Source: JAFDVL01 sp043736395
GTDB taxonomy: Bacteria; Acidobacteriota; Blastocatellia; RBC074
Length of the DNA stretch: 21,268 nucleotides
Direction of reading: 5' to 3'
Assembly: GCA_043736395.1 (NCBI GenBank)
Contig: JAYTCQ010000186.1
Coordinates: forward strand, 1-21,268
Below the pieces are notes generated by a model. The model was not told where the DNA came from. It made no database searches and worked only from the letters and a program-made list of their open reading frames with translations. Positions 1 through 8,299 of this stretch are shown in pieces; the stretch's first letter is position 1, and every line of letters begins with the position of its first letter. The position numbers and the translations under genes are program-made.

Positions 1-3000
1 GACTGCAAGTAGCAGTAGGTATTGCTCCCTCGGAGTTAGTGACTTGCTCTGGTCATTGCTAAACAAACGAAGCAGATCATTGGAAAGGTTTTTAAAAGAT
101 TGATAATTATAGCCAACCCTATCAACATTTTTCCCCTGATCCAGTCTCCACGGTTTCCAATGCCCCATCCCTCCGTTTAGTCCCGCACGTCCGCCGTGCG
201 GTCCATGATCTTGTACTGAATGTACTATGAACCCAGCCCATTGAATTTTAGAGGCACTGCCACTATCAATTAACCCGTGAAAAATTGCTTTCCCATAGAA
301 AATTTGCTCATCCGAAGCGAAATGAATATTCGCACTTGGCCCCTCACCGACCGCACCCAACGCTGTATTTTTGGGATTCGTAGCTGCATATTCAAAGGAG
401 TCGGCACCACCAGGAAGGTCACTTGCGAAATCTCCTACTTGCTTAGCTACTTTGGGAGAAATACTCCCAGAAAGATTTCCTATAAATTCAGCTTGCGCAC
501 CGTGAGCACAACCCTCGTATAAACCTAGTGGGTCTACCAAATTTATGGGATCACTCAAAGTGTACTGATAACGATTTAGACTTTGAGGGTTTGTAACTCT
601 AATACTGCCAGTATAGGGATCGGGGCTATTACACCGTCCTGATTTCGTTTCCGCTTTCCTAAACAACGTATGATCCAAGCCGTTTGCAGTCTCGCGTTCC
701 ATTCCGGCAAATCTTGTGCGGGATGGATCACTTGCGCCGTAGCCCTGCGCACCCGTTCGCATTCCAGTATTTGAAGAGATTTCTTCACCAAATGGAAGAT
801 AATCATGCCGCGCGACAACTCCGCCCGTATCGTTCATCACCACACTGTTTGATCCTAAATGATTGCTCATCAAATACCGTACTGTCGCTCCTTCAACTGT
901 GGCAACATCTCCAATATATTCACGCAATAGAGTTGTTCCATTATATTCTGCAATTAATCGCCCTCTAATATCATAGACCGAAGTTAAAGTAACACCTGAA
1001 ACCGTCGCGCAGATACGTTGCCCAGCAGCATTATACACTGCTGTCGTCGCGCCGTTATTGGTCGAGACCTCGCGGTTGTTCGCATCGTATCCGTAACTCA
1101 CATTCGCTTTGAATTTATTATCATTCGTGACATTGCCTCCTGCATCATACGTGATGCCGCTGGCAAAACGATTCGTGGTGCGATCAACGTCAGTCGTTGC
1201 TACATTGGTGTACGCGAGTCCAGTATTTTGAGTTTGCGAAGTGTTTTGATAGCGATTGCCAAATCGGTCATAGCCGTAATGCGTCCGCCAACTGACCTGA
1301 TTATTGTCGCCGCGATATTCTCCGGCAACTGACAAGCGGCCTAATGAATCGTAGGTATGACGCTGTTCCCATTGTTTCGCTCCGCCAATGAAGCCTTCAA
1401 TTTTGGCGATTTGTCCGTTGTTTTTCGTTGCATCCAGCGTCGTATTGTTCGCGTCGTATTGCCCGTAAGAATAATCGTAACGCTGTAGCTCCGTACCGCT
1501 CTTCACTAAATTTATCTGGCTCAATTGCAATCGCGCATTGAACGCCATGGTTTGCACTGCACCATTGCCTAAAGTTTCTGTACTCATCGCACCGTGCGCG
1601 GTGTAATTAATCGCTGAAGCATACGTGCGATCAGCATCGGCGATGCTGGTTAGCCCTCCACCGCCAGCCATATAATTGGCAGTAACAATCCGACCGGAAG
1701 GATAAGTTTCAGAGGTCAATTGCCCTGCCTGATTATATCCGTAGCTCATAGTATACGGGGTCGTGCCAACAACTTGTTTATGCTGGCTGATGCGTCCCAT
1801 TAAATCGTAATTGTATTGAATTTTGGTTTCCGGTGCGGCTCCTAGAGCTACTGTTTTCGCTTCGGTTAATCTGCCTTTATTGAAATACCCACTTAGAGGC
1901 TGGTCATAAGTGTAAGTCACGGAAGGTGTGGCAACAGTTGGTGTCCCGCCTGAATAGGAAATCCCGGTCAAGCGATTGAGAGGATCACTATACGTGAAAT
2001 GTGTATTCGTCCCGCGCGCGTCCCACGCATCCAAAACTTTTCCGTCCAGATCATAAACAATTTTCTTTGACCAATTATTGTTATTCGTCAACGGATCAGC
2101 TTGTACATGAGGAGCAGCTTGTTCCACCTGTCGTTCGTGAGTCAGTCGTGACAATCCGTCATATTTAAAGTACCTGCATTGTGTTTCCGCCGCAGTGTTG
2201 ATCTGGATAGTTTTGACTGCGTTACCCAGAACGTCATACTCGTAATTTGTTTTTTGTGTCGGTGCTGCCAGTGTGCCTAAATTACCATTGGCGTCAGGCT
2301 CGTGGACTTCTAATAATCGTCCAATCGCATCGGTAATACTACGACGCTGCTTGAGAGCTTGATCGGTGACGGTTTGCACTGTGCCATTCGCGGTCGAACC
2401 GTCATAATTCATTTGCGCGGTGGTAGAGCCATCCGGTGCGGTGGCAGCCGTAATACGGTTCAAATCATCATAGGTAGAATATGACCAGCTTGCGCCGATT
2501 GGAGTAATCCTGTTGAGACCATAATAAGGACTATTACGACGATTGGGACGACCAACAGAATCATACTCGACGTCACTAATGGAGCGGGTTGTATTTGTTG
2601 TATTGCTATGCCCGAAGCTTCTCGTAGGTTGTCCGATTCCATTATAAAACTGATAAGTCATGAAGGTACTTGTACCAGTCCAAGTCCTAACACCTACATA
2701 ATAATTCATGTGGTTAATATCCGGTGCCGCGTAAAGCAGGTCGAAGGGGATGTAATCCGTTTTGCCGCCATCAGGTCGAGTGATTGTATAAAGACGCAAC
2801 GAATACATATCGTAATCATAAGTTGTAAGCTGGTTATTTTCATCACGCGCTTCCCGTACTAGACCTGTATTGAAATCGTAAGTCGCTGTCGAAGTTAATT
2901 GTCCGCCAGTGCCTCGCGCTACCTGCGAAGGATAGGTAAATTCATTGGCTTTGATGTATGTATAAGTTTTTAGATTACAGCAACTAGCCGTTTCGGTAAT

Positions 3001-5691
3001 TAAATTTCCGGCGATGTCGTAAGCGTAACTGATTTGATTGGCTTCCAGTGACGCCGTTTCAGTCGCAGCAGGTTTTGCCCAGCGTTTGGTTTTGGTGACA
3101 TTGCCGCGATAGGCGGTAGCCGGATTGTAAGGACTGGCAAATAGTTCAATTGAAGGACAATCGCCGTTGCATTGAATGCCGTTCACAGAACATGGCGGAT
3201 CATAACAATTCCAGTAGCATTGTGGATCCTGACAATCTGGGTCACTCATATCATTCGTAAAACCAATTGATTCATTGCAAGCGTAAGGATCATAGGACTT
3301 ATCATAACCAGCAATATTGGTACATCCCGCTGCGGTACTACGCGCCAGGAGACTGGTTCCTGAAACGCCTGTAGCTGAGTCTGCATTGTCGTAAACAAAA
3401 TCTGTTCGAGAAGCAACCGTACCGTTCGCCGCTTTGAGCACAATTGATTTAGGCAAATGAATGAGCCAACGATTGATCCAGCCTGCCCCTGTTTCATAAG
3501 TAGTTTCAGTCCGACGAATCTCAATTCCGTCATATCCTTTTTCAATCGCCAGCGTCACGTTGTTATAAGAATCGTATGTATATTCAGTGATTTTTGATTG
3601 TAGCTGTCCGCCGCCAACCGTTACAGACGAAGTTGACTTGCTGACACGAGAATTTACTCCGGGCTGATTAGGATCATATTCCAAAACCGTCTTGGCTAAC
3701 ACAGTTCCGCTTGAATTTTTCAAGCACGTTTCGTTCACCAGCCCGGTAAATGATCCTGTCAGGATTTTCTTTGTTTCAGTTACTCGCCCATACGCATCAG
3801 TGACAGTGGTGATGCCTGTGGTTGGATTGGAAGAAAAAGTAGTAATGACATCGCCGCCATTTGTATTGCCGGCCCAATTATCATTGCGCTGCGTAAATTG
3901 CGGCACATCGCTGAGGTTGCTGGCAGTGAGCGGATAGTTATAGGTTGTGGTGGCTGCCGCAGTCCCTTCATTCGTAATCGAATCTTCCAACGTCGAAAAA
4001 GGATCAAAGGAACCCATTCCGCGCATTTGCTTGATGCGATAAATCATCCCATAGCTGGAGTATTCATATTTCGATCCAGTCGAAGTCGCTGGGTAATACA
4101 CATATTTCAAGACACGTTTTGTGCCGGGATTACTCGTTCCAGAACCGGGGCTTTGAAAGCTTGCTGTAATCGCTAAGTCTTGATAATAAAGACGCACGGC
4201 AATCAATTCTCCTGAATTGTTATAGCCGGGAATAGTGATCGTAAATAATTCGCCACCCGCTGTGTAGTAAAATTTGACATACCGACCCAGCGAATCCTCA
4301 ATTGAAGAAATTTTAGGTCCGACTCCATTGACATAGTTAATCTTGATGTAATTACCATTACGATCCGTAATTTTAGTAGGATAGGCATCTATGTATCTCC
4401 AATAGAGTCCGTTATATGGAATTTGCTCGATAGCCGTTTGGACGCCCGCTCCATAATCTACTCGCGTACCATCCGTATAAACTTTAGTTCCTATCGCAGA
4501 AACGGAATGGTAGCCTTGAGGATTATTGTCAATAAATCTTGTAAATGAACCATCCGTAGCTTGAAAGGTACCGATAGATTGAGATTGCAGCTGATATTGT
4601 TGTTGTGTGCCATCACCATCAATCATGCTTCTGATGCTGAGTGTCCCGTACTGGTAAGCCTGATAATTTGTATCAACGACAGACATTTTGCCATAGCCGA
4701 GATTGAACCCCGGTGTCAGACTGCTCATGTTGTCAAAGTAATAATCCAATCCATTCTTTTTCCAGACCAAACTGTTGTAATAAAGCCCTAAGCCAACACC
4801 CGGCCCACGTCCTGCCAGATTCACGAGCGGCACACCAAAACTAAAATCGGCGCTGCCTGGCCGTTCGGTACCTTCGGTAGCTGCGGCTGGAGTCGAGGAG
4901 CTTGCTTCTGTGCGATTCACAGGCCTGCCAGTGTCGTAAATTCGGGTCGTTTGATAACTGCTCGGTGGTGTTCCACCAGATTGAAATGCGGCTGTTGAGG
5001 CTTTTGTCATACGCGCCAACCCCGTGACAAACTTTGTTTTTGGGCGGTTAGTTTTATTCAAAGCAATTTTGTCGTTGCGTATTCCACCTGTATCCATCAA
5101 TCCAATTTTTGGTTTTTCAAGTTTAACTTTTGGAGCGTGAACCACTGTCACTTCTGTGGTCGAAATTTGCGTCCCAGCTTTGGCGGTAATGGTCGTCGTA
5201 CCTGGATTGCCCGCAATTAAAACATCGCCCTGAATGACCATCGCGACTTTATTATTACTTGAGGAAAATTCAGTTTTAAGCCCTTGCAAAGCTTGTCCCT
5301 TATTATCATTCGGAATGGCAGATAATTGCATCCGCTGCCTCGTATACATCTCCAACTTAGCGGGTGTTTCAGATTTTAGCTTGGCAACTTTTGCAGACAA
5401 TACGTCCTTCTCTTCACGTTCTTTATGTTTTTTTATTTCCGGCTCGGGACGTTCCAGCGGATCCATGAGTTCATCTTGACCATTCACTGCGGCTTTGATT
5501 TGAGCTAATAACACATTAACGCTAATAATATTTTGCGTCGAAAAAGTATCCGCCCAAACCGTTTGCGGAAAAGCCAGTGAAAGCATCAGGGCAATGGCTA
5601 AGCATTGGCGTAAATAGTGTCGCAAATTAACACGACGAGAAATATTCAGGCACTGTGAAAAGACTGAGAAAATACGTAATGAATCAGACAT
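1..5691 (-). CDS. RHS/YD-repeat protein, secreted, C-terminus cut by window edge
   Basis: The frame is open from an ATG at 5691 to base 1 (1897 codons, no stop). I checked the reading frame at several points along its length. Residues 1-47 look like a long signal peptide (hydrophobic stretch ending FPQTVWA, cleavage before DTF). Residues about 133-176 resemble a bacterial Ig-like (Big2) domain. The middle is a YD-repeat shell with many YDxxGR/YDxxGN units (YDSVGR, YDVLGN, YDLMGR, YDSLGR, YDRFGN). The RHS core follows: NHLGSNSVVMND near 1611, then SPDP at 1689-1692 and DPLGL at 1720-1724. In this family the shell encloses a C-terminal domain, often a toxin, that varies between relatives. Here at least 173 residues follow DPLGL, including VHSVQDHGPHGG at 1823-1834 and GHW at 1843-1845. 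A Cys-rich insert sits at 790-845. GGAG lies 9 bases upstream of the start. The stop and any immunity gene lie outside the window. Confidence 0.93.
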   Translation of the reverse strand, partial: MSDSLRIFSVFSQCLNISRRVNLRHYLRQCLAIALMLSLAFPQTVWADTFSTQNIISVNVLLAQIKAAVNGQDELMDPLERPEPEIKKHKEREEKDVLSAKVAKLKSETPAKLEMYTRQRMQLSAIPNDNKGQALQGLKTEFSSSNNKVAMVIQGDVLIAGNPGTTTITAKAGTQISTTEVTVVHAPKVKLEKPKIGLMDTGGIRNDKIALNKTNRPKTKFVTGLARMTKASTAAFQSGGTPPSSYQTTRIYDTGRPVNRTEASSSTPAAATEGTERPGSADFSFGVPLVNLAGRGPGVGLGLYYNSLVWKKNGLDYYFDNMSSLTPGFNLGYGKMSVVDTNYQAYQYGTLSIRSMIDGDGTQQQYQLQSQSIGTFQATDGSFTRFIDNNPQGYHSVSAIGTKVYTDGTRVDYGAGVQTAIEQIPYNGLYWRYIDAYPTKITDRNGNYIKINYVNGVGPKISSIEDSLGRYVKFYYTAGGELFTITIPGYNNSGELIAVRLYYQDLAITASFQSPGSGTSNPGTKRVLKYVYYPATSTGSKYEYSSYGMIYRIKQMRGMGSFDPFSTLEDSITNEGTAAATTTYNYPLTASNLSDVPQFTQRNDNWAGNTNGGDVITTFSSNPTTGITTVTDAYGRVTETKKILTGSFTGLVNETCLKNSSGTVLAKTVLEYDPNQPGVNSRVSKSTSSVTVGGGQLQSKITEYTYDSYNNVTLAIEKGYDGIEIRRTETTYETGAGWINRWLIHLPKSIVLKAANGTVASRTDFVYDNADSATGVSGTSLLARSTAAGCTNIAGYDKSYDPYACNESIGFTNDMSDPDCQDPQCYWNCYDPPCSVNGIQCNGDCPSIELFASPYNPATAYRGNVTKTKRWAKPAATETASLEANQISYAYDIAGNLITETASCCNLKTYTYIKANEFTYPSQVARGTGGQLTSTATYDFNTGLVREARDENNQLTTYDYDMYSLRLYTITRPDGGKTDYIPFDLLYAAPDINHMNYYVGVRTWTGTSTFMTYQFYNGIGQPTRSFGHSNTTNTTRSISDVEYDSVGRPNRRNSPYYGLNRITPIGASWSYSTYDDLNRITAATAPDGSTTAQMNYDGSTANGTVQTVTDQALKQRRSITDAIGRLLEVHEPDANGNLGTLAAPTQKTNYEYDVLGNAVKTIQINTAAETQCRYFKYDGLSRLTHERQVEQAAPHVQADPLTNNNNWSKKIVYDLDGKVLDAWDARGTNTHFTYSDPLNRLTGISYSGGTPTVATPSVTYTYDQPLSGYFNKGRLTEAKTVALGAAPETKIQYNYDLMGRISQHKQVVGTTPYTMSYGYNQAGQLTSETYPSGRIVTANYMAGGGGLTSIADADRTYASAINYTAHGAMSTETLGNGAVQTMAFNARLQLSQINLVKSGTELQRYDYSYGQYDANNTTLDATKNNGQIAKIEGFIGGAKQWEQRHTYDSLGRLSVAGEYRGDNNQVSWRTHYGYDRFGNRYQNTSQTQNTGLAYTNVATTDVDRTTNRFASGITYDAGGNVTNDNKFKANVSYGYDANNREVSTNNGATTAVYNAAGQRICATVSGVTLTSVYDIRGRLIAEYNGTTLLREYIGDVATVEGATVRYLMSNHLGSNSVVMNDTGGVVARHDYLPFGEEISSNTGMRTGAQGYGASDPSRTRFAGMERETANGLDHTLFRKAETKSGRCNSPDPYTGSIRVTNPQSLNRYQYTLSDPINLVDPLGLYEGCAHGAQAEFIGNLSGSISPKVAKQVGDFASDLPGGADSFEYAATNPKNTALGAVGEGPSANIHFASDEQIFYGKAIFHGLIDSGSASKIQWAGFIVHSVQDHGPHGGRAGLNGGMGHWKPWRLDQGKNVDRVGYNYQSFKNLSNDLLRLFSNDQSKSLTPREQYLLLLAV

Positions 5692-5724
5692 GGGTTGTTG
5701 CTCCAAAAGTAAAAACAGGCAGAC

Positions 5725-5760
5725 TTCGCCACGGACATTCCGTCAGCAAGATCGGGCGAA
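5725..5760 (-). other. Hairpin in the RHS leader
   Basis: On the minus strand TTCGCC pairs with GGCGAA, and nested inside is ACGGA-ATG-TCCGT. A T-rich stretch (CTGTTTTTACTTTTGG) follows, then the ribosome-binding site and the ATG at 5691. The position suggests a leader structure able to affect transcription read-through or translation. I recognise no known riboswitch class in it. Confidence 0.4.
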
Positions 5761-5801
5761 AATTTCTTTGCTTGAAAAGTTTTATTTGGTACGGAAGTTG
5801 C

Positions 5802-5810
5802 GGGGGGGGG
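5802..5810. repeat. Homopolymer tract, nine G (C on the RHS coding strand)
   Basis: Nine consecutive G occur in an otherwise AT-rich leader, about 110 bases upstream of the RHS start codon. Tracts of this length are prone to slipped-strand length changes, so the tract could vary between cells. It is not inside a recognised gene, so any effect would be on the leader RNA. Confidence 0.7.
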
Positions 5811-6026
5811 TAAGTTCGTAGAGGCGTTGCCACAGTCACACAACTGTCGAGTAATCAACACACGAGTTTTCGCGTTCAAAAGAAAATGCATAACAAGTCC
5901 GTCTCAATGACTTACTACCCAAAAACAAAAATGTCGTTTTTATAAACGCAAGCTATCTCAAAAAATCTTGATGGCTAAAACAAGAAGGCTAGAAATCTCT
6001 TAATTGATTTTTTGAAACGCGCAGAC

Positions 6027-6055
6027 CTTAACACGAAGTATTCGATGGCTGTCAA
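6027..6055 (-). promoter_or_regulatory. Candidate sigma-70 promoter for the RHS gene
   Basis: On the minus strand TTGACA (6055-6050, a perfect -35) is followed after 17 bases by GTTAAG (6032-6027), which matches only three of six bases of the -10 consensus. If used, transcription would begin near 6020 and give a leader of about 330 bases. The weak -10 makes this tentative. Confidence 0.35.
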
Positions 6056-6156
6056 GAGGAAAAGTGAAAATTAATGTGGCATTAATAAAAAAAATTATTC
6101 TTGAAATGCGGATTAGGTATACACAATTTCGTGGAATTCTTATATGTAACCGCAGT

Positions 6157-7578
6157 TTAGGAATCTTCTTCATCGCCAATCACAAATTTCCTAGCAATCC
6201 CTAAATCTTTCAATTTTTGCTGAAGGCTTTGGCGATGCATGCCGACTTTTTCGGCGGCTCTGGTGACGTTTCCATTTGTTTCAATCAGACATCTTTCGAT
6301 GTAGGATTTTTCGAAGGCTTTTCTTGCTTCGCGGTAATCATCCAGAAATGGAATGTGCAGCGAAGTACTGTCAATATTGGCTGAAATTGATGTTTGATTT
6401 TTAGTAGGCGTGATAAATTCGGCGGGCAGATCGGACAATTCTAAACTTTCGCCGTCGGCTAAAACGATGCTTCGTTCGATGACGTTGCGGAGTTCGCGGA
6501 TATTTCCGCGCCATTCGTTGGACATCAATTGGGCTAAGGCTTCGCGGCTGATGGAGCGACATTTCAAATTATATTGCCTGGAATATTGCTGCAAAAAATG
6601 TTCGGCTAAGACGGGAATATCAGAAACTCTTTCGCGCAGCGGCGGAAGATTCATTTGGACTACGCGGAGGCGATAATATAAATCGCCGCGAAATTTTCCG
6701 GCTTCGACTGCTTTTTCTAAATCTACATTGGTCGCGCTGATGACGCGGACGTCAACCGGAATTGAAGTCGCAGAACCCAGCCGTTCGACTTTTCTCTCTT
6801 CTAAAACTCGCAACAATTTTGCCTGTGTCGTCAGGCTCATATCGCCGATTTCATCCAGAAAAATTGTCCCGCCGTGCGCGAGTTCAAATTTGCCTTTGCG
6901 CTGATTTGCCGCGCCTGTGAACGATCCTTTTTCGTGTCCGAGCAATTCGGATTCGATCAGCTCGCTCGGCATCGCGGCGCAATTCATCGCGATGAATTGT
7001 CCATCTCTGCGATGTGAGCTTTGATCGTGAATTGCACGGGCCACGAGTTCTTTTCCGGTACCGGATTCGCCGCGAATTAATACGGTAATTTCTGTCGCCG
7101 CAACCTTCGCAATTAATTCATAAACCTTCCGCATGCCATCGCTTGTGCCGATTAATTCGCCGGAGCCTTTTATCGCCGCAAGTTCTTCTTTAAGCCGTGC
7201 ATTTTCCTGCCGCAGCCCACGGGCTTCGAGCGCATTTTTGACGACTAAGCGGAGTTCTTCTAATTCGAAAGGCTTGGCCAGATAATCGTACGCGCCTGCT
7301 TTGATGGCTTCGACGGCGGTGCGTTCGGTGCCGTGCGCCGTAATCATAATCACTTGCGGAGCAGAATCCTGCGCGGCTAATTCATGCAGAAATTCCATCC
7401 CGCTCGTACCCGGCAAATTGTTATCGAGGAGAATTAAATCAGGCTTGCGCTGCGCGATTAAGAAGCGTGCGACTTCGACACTTTCAGCTTCAGAAGCATC
7501 GTAATTTTTCAGCGCACGCCGCATCCCCAGCCGTGCCGCTTCTTCGTCGTCAATGATGAGGATGGTGGGTTCGGGCAT
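6157..7578 (-). CDS. NtrC-family sigma-54-dependent response regulator
   Basis: The 473-residue protein has the classic three-part layout. A receiver domain spans 1-120, with the acidic pair at D10-D11, phospho-acceptor D52 in LLDNNLPG, T80 and K102. An AAA+ sigma-54 activation domain spans roughly 140-365, with Walker A GESGTGKE (170-177), the sigma-54 contact loop GSFTGA (218-223; the usual loop is GAFTGA, so position two is Ser), Walker B GGTIFLDE (236-243) and arginine residues in LPPLRER. A Fis-type helix-turn-helix lies at 437-459 (GNVTRAAEKVGMHRQSLQQK). It activates sigma-54 promoters once phosphorylated. The likely partner is the histidine kinase at 8300-10315. The start lies 3 bases after the PIN-domain toxin stop, so the genes are probably co-transcribed. 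Targets are unknown; I found no convincing -24/-12 promoter in this window. Confidence 0.96.
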   Translation of the reverse strand: MPEPTILIIDDEEAARLGMRRALKNYDASEAESVEVARFLIAQRKPDLILLDNNLPGTSGMEFLHELAAQDSAPQVIMITAHGTERTAVEAIKAGAYDYLAKPFELEELRLVVKNALEARGLRQENARLKEELAAIKGSGELIGTSDGMRKVYELIAKVAATEITVLIRGESGTGKELVARAIHDQSSHRRDGQFIAMNCAAMPSELIESELLGHEKGSFTGAANQRKGKFELAHGGTIFLDEIGDMSLTTQAKLLRVLEERKVERLGSATSIPVDVRVISATNVDLEKAVEAGKFRGDLYYRLRVVQMNLPPLRERVSDIPVLAEHFLQQYSRQYNLKCRSISREALAQLMSNEWRGNIRELRNVIERSIVLADGESLELSDLPAEFITPTKNQTSISANIDSTSLHIPFLDDYREARKAFEKSYIERCLIETNGNVTRAAEKVGMHRQSLQQKLKDLGIARKFVIGDEEDS

Positions 7579-7581
7579 AGA

Positions 7582-8016
7582 TTATGGGATGATAATTTTG
7601 TGAGCAAATGTTGGATAAACGCGGCGAAAATGTTTTGCATTGAAGGAAAGGATATGATCTACATTAGCTTTAATTCCGGCAAAAACGATCACAGCATCAT
7701 AGACAATTCCACCAGTCAGTCCGATCTGTGCCAAGTGTTTGATAATTGAAAGATACTCTTCTTTATTCAAAGATATGACTTCAAAATTATTTAAGACTTC
7801 CTCTTCTATTTGCTCAACAATGTACTCTGGAGAGATCGTTTGTAAGTCAGGAATTCTACTGATTACCGCATAAAGCTCGGCAATAGTATGAACGGATATA
7901 TACCCTTCGATTTCTTTGCGATACACTTTTTGAAGCCAAGGTAAAGCGGGATCATGCTGAGAATGAGTCCCAATTAACGCTGCAATCAAAATATTCGTAT
8001 CGAACAAATATTTCAC
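7582..8016 (-). CDS. PIN-domain ribonuclease toxin, VapC-like
   Basis: This 144-residue protein has the PIN-domain acidic residues in order: D6 in LFDTNIL, E47 in TIAELYAV, D107 in GGIVYDAVI, and N126 in the position where a fourth acidic or polar residue is expected (LSFNAKHF). PIN toxins of this type cleave RNA, often tRNA or rRNA, and are held inactive by a DNA-binding antitoxin encoded just upstream. Its ATG overlaps the stop of the antitoxin gene (8013-8016), a typical translationally coupled arrangement. The length is normal for the family, nothing looks broken, and the catalytic residues are present. It sits inside a two-component operon, which is unusual. The gene symbol is withheld because VapC families are numerous. 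Confidence 0.9.
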   Translation of the reverse strand: MKYLFDTNILIAALIGTHSQHDPALPWLQKVYRKEIEGYISVHTIAELYAVISRIPDLQTISPEYIVEQIEEEVLNNFEVISLNKEEYLSIIKHLAQIGLTGGIVYDAVIVFAGIKANVDHILSFNAKHFRRVYPTFAHKIIIP

Positions 8017-8291
8017 CGATCAATTCCTTCCATCAATTTTTCCATTCGCTCATTGCGATCCCTTTCCAATGCATTATGAATTTGCTCTCTCGGAATCCCA
8101 TAAAGAACCCTGACGCCGCCTTCATTCACAAAATGGGGTCCAACCGAAGATTTTCTTAGTAGGATTTCACCATTATCGCCAACTTCAAAAAAAAGTTTGC
8201 TCCCTGGTTCGAATTCAAGTTCTTCAAGAATTTCTTTAGGAATTTGCATAACGCCGGATTGATCCACAACAGCTTCAATTAATTGACTCAT
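8013..8291 (-). CDS. AbrB/SpoVT-type antitoxin, VapB-like
   Basis: The protein has 92 residues. Its first half is a swapped-hairpin AbrB-type DNA-binding domain: VDQSGVMQIPKEILEELEFEPGSKLFFEV followed by LLRKS, split here as VDQSGVMQIPKEILEEL and EFEPGSKLFFEV. The charged second half (NALERDRNERMEKLMEGIDR) is the likely toxin-binding tail. Such antitoxins bind and neutralise the partner PIN toxin and repress their own operon. AGGAGG stands 4 bases before the ATG and overlaps the end of the kinase gene (stop at 8300-8302), so translation should be efficient and continuous with the kinase transcript. It overlaps the toxin gene by 4 bases. Confidence 0.88.
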   Translation of the reverse strand: MSQLIEAVVDQSGVMQIPKEILEELEFEPGSKLFFEVGDNGEILLRKSSVGPHFVNEGGVRVLYGIPREQIHNALERDRNERMEKLMEGIDR

Positions 8292-8299
8292 AAAACCTC

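Larger units (their letters stand above)
5692..6156. other. 465-base gene-free leader and promoter region of the RHS gene
   Basis: This AT-rich stretch separates the response-regulator stop from the RHS start. Read on the minus strand it holds a possible sigma-70 promoter (6027-6055), a run of nine C (plus-strand G at 5802-5810) and a hairpin (5725-5760) close to the start codon. A small open frame at 5646-5891 (minus) crosses the C-run and overlaps the RHS start in another frame. It has no recognisable product and I do not call it a gene. No clear terminator for the upstream operon was found. Confidence 0.6.

Noticed and set aside
1..5691. Small open frames on both strands within the RHS region
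   Set aside because: All are shadows of the continuous 1897-codon frame, which was confirmed in phase at several points.
5646..5891. 81-codon minus-strand frame across the C-run upstream of the RHS gene
   Set aside because: It overlaps the RHS start in another frame, has no recognisable motif, and crosses a homopolymer; treated as leader sequence.
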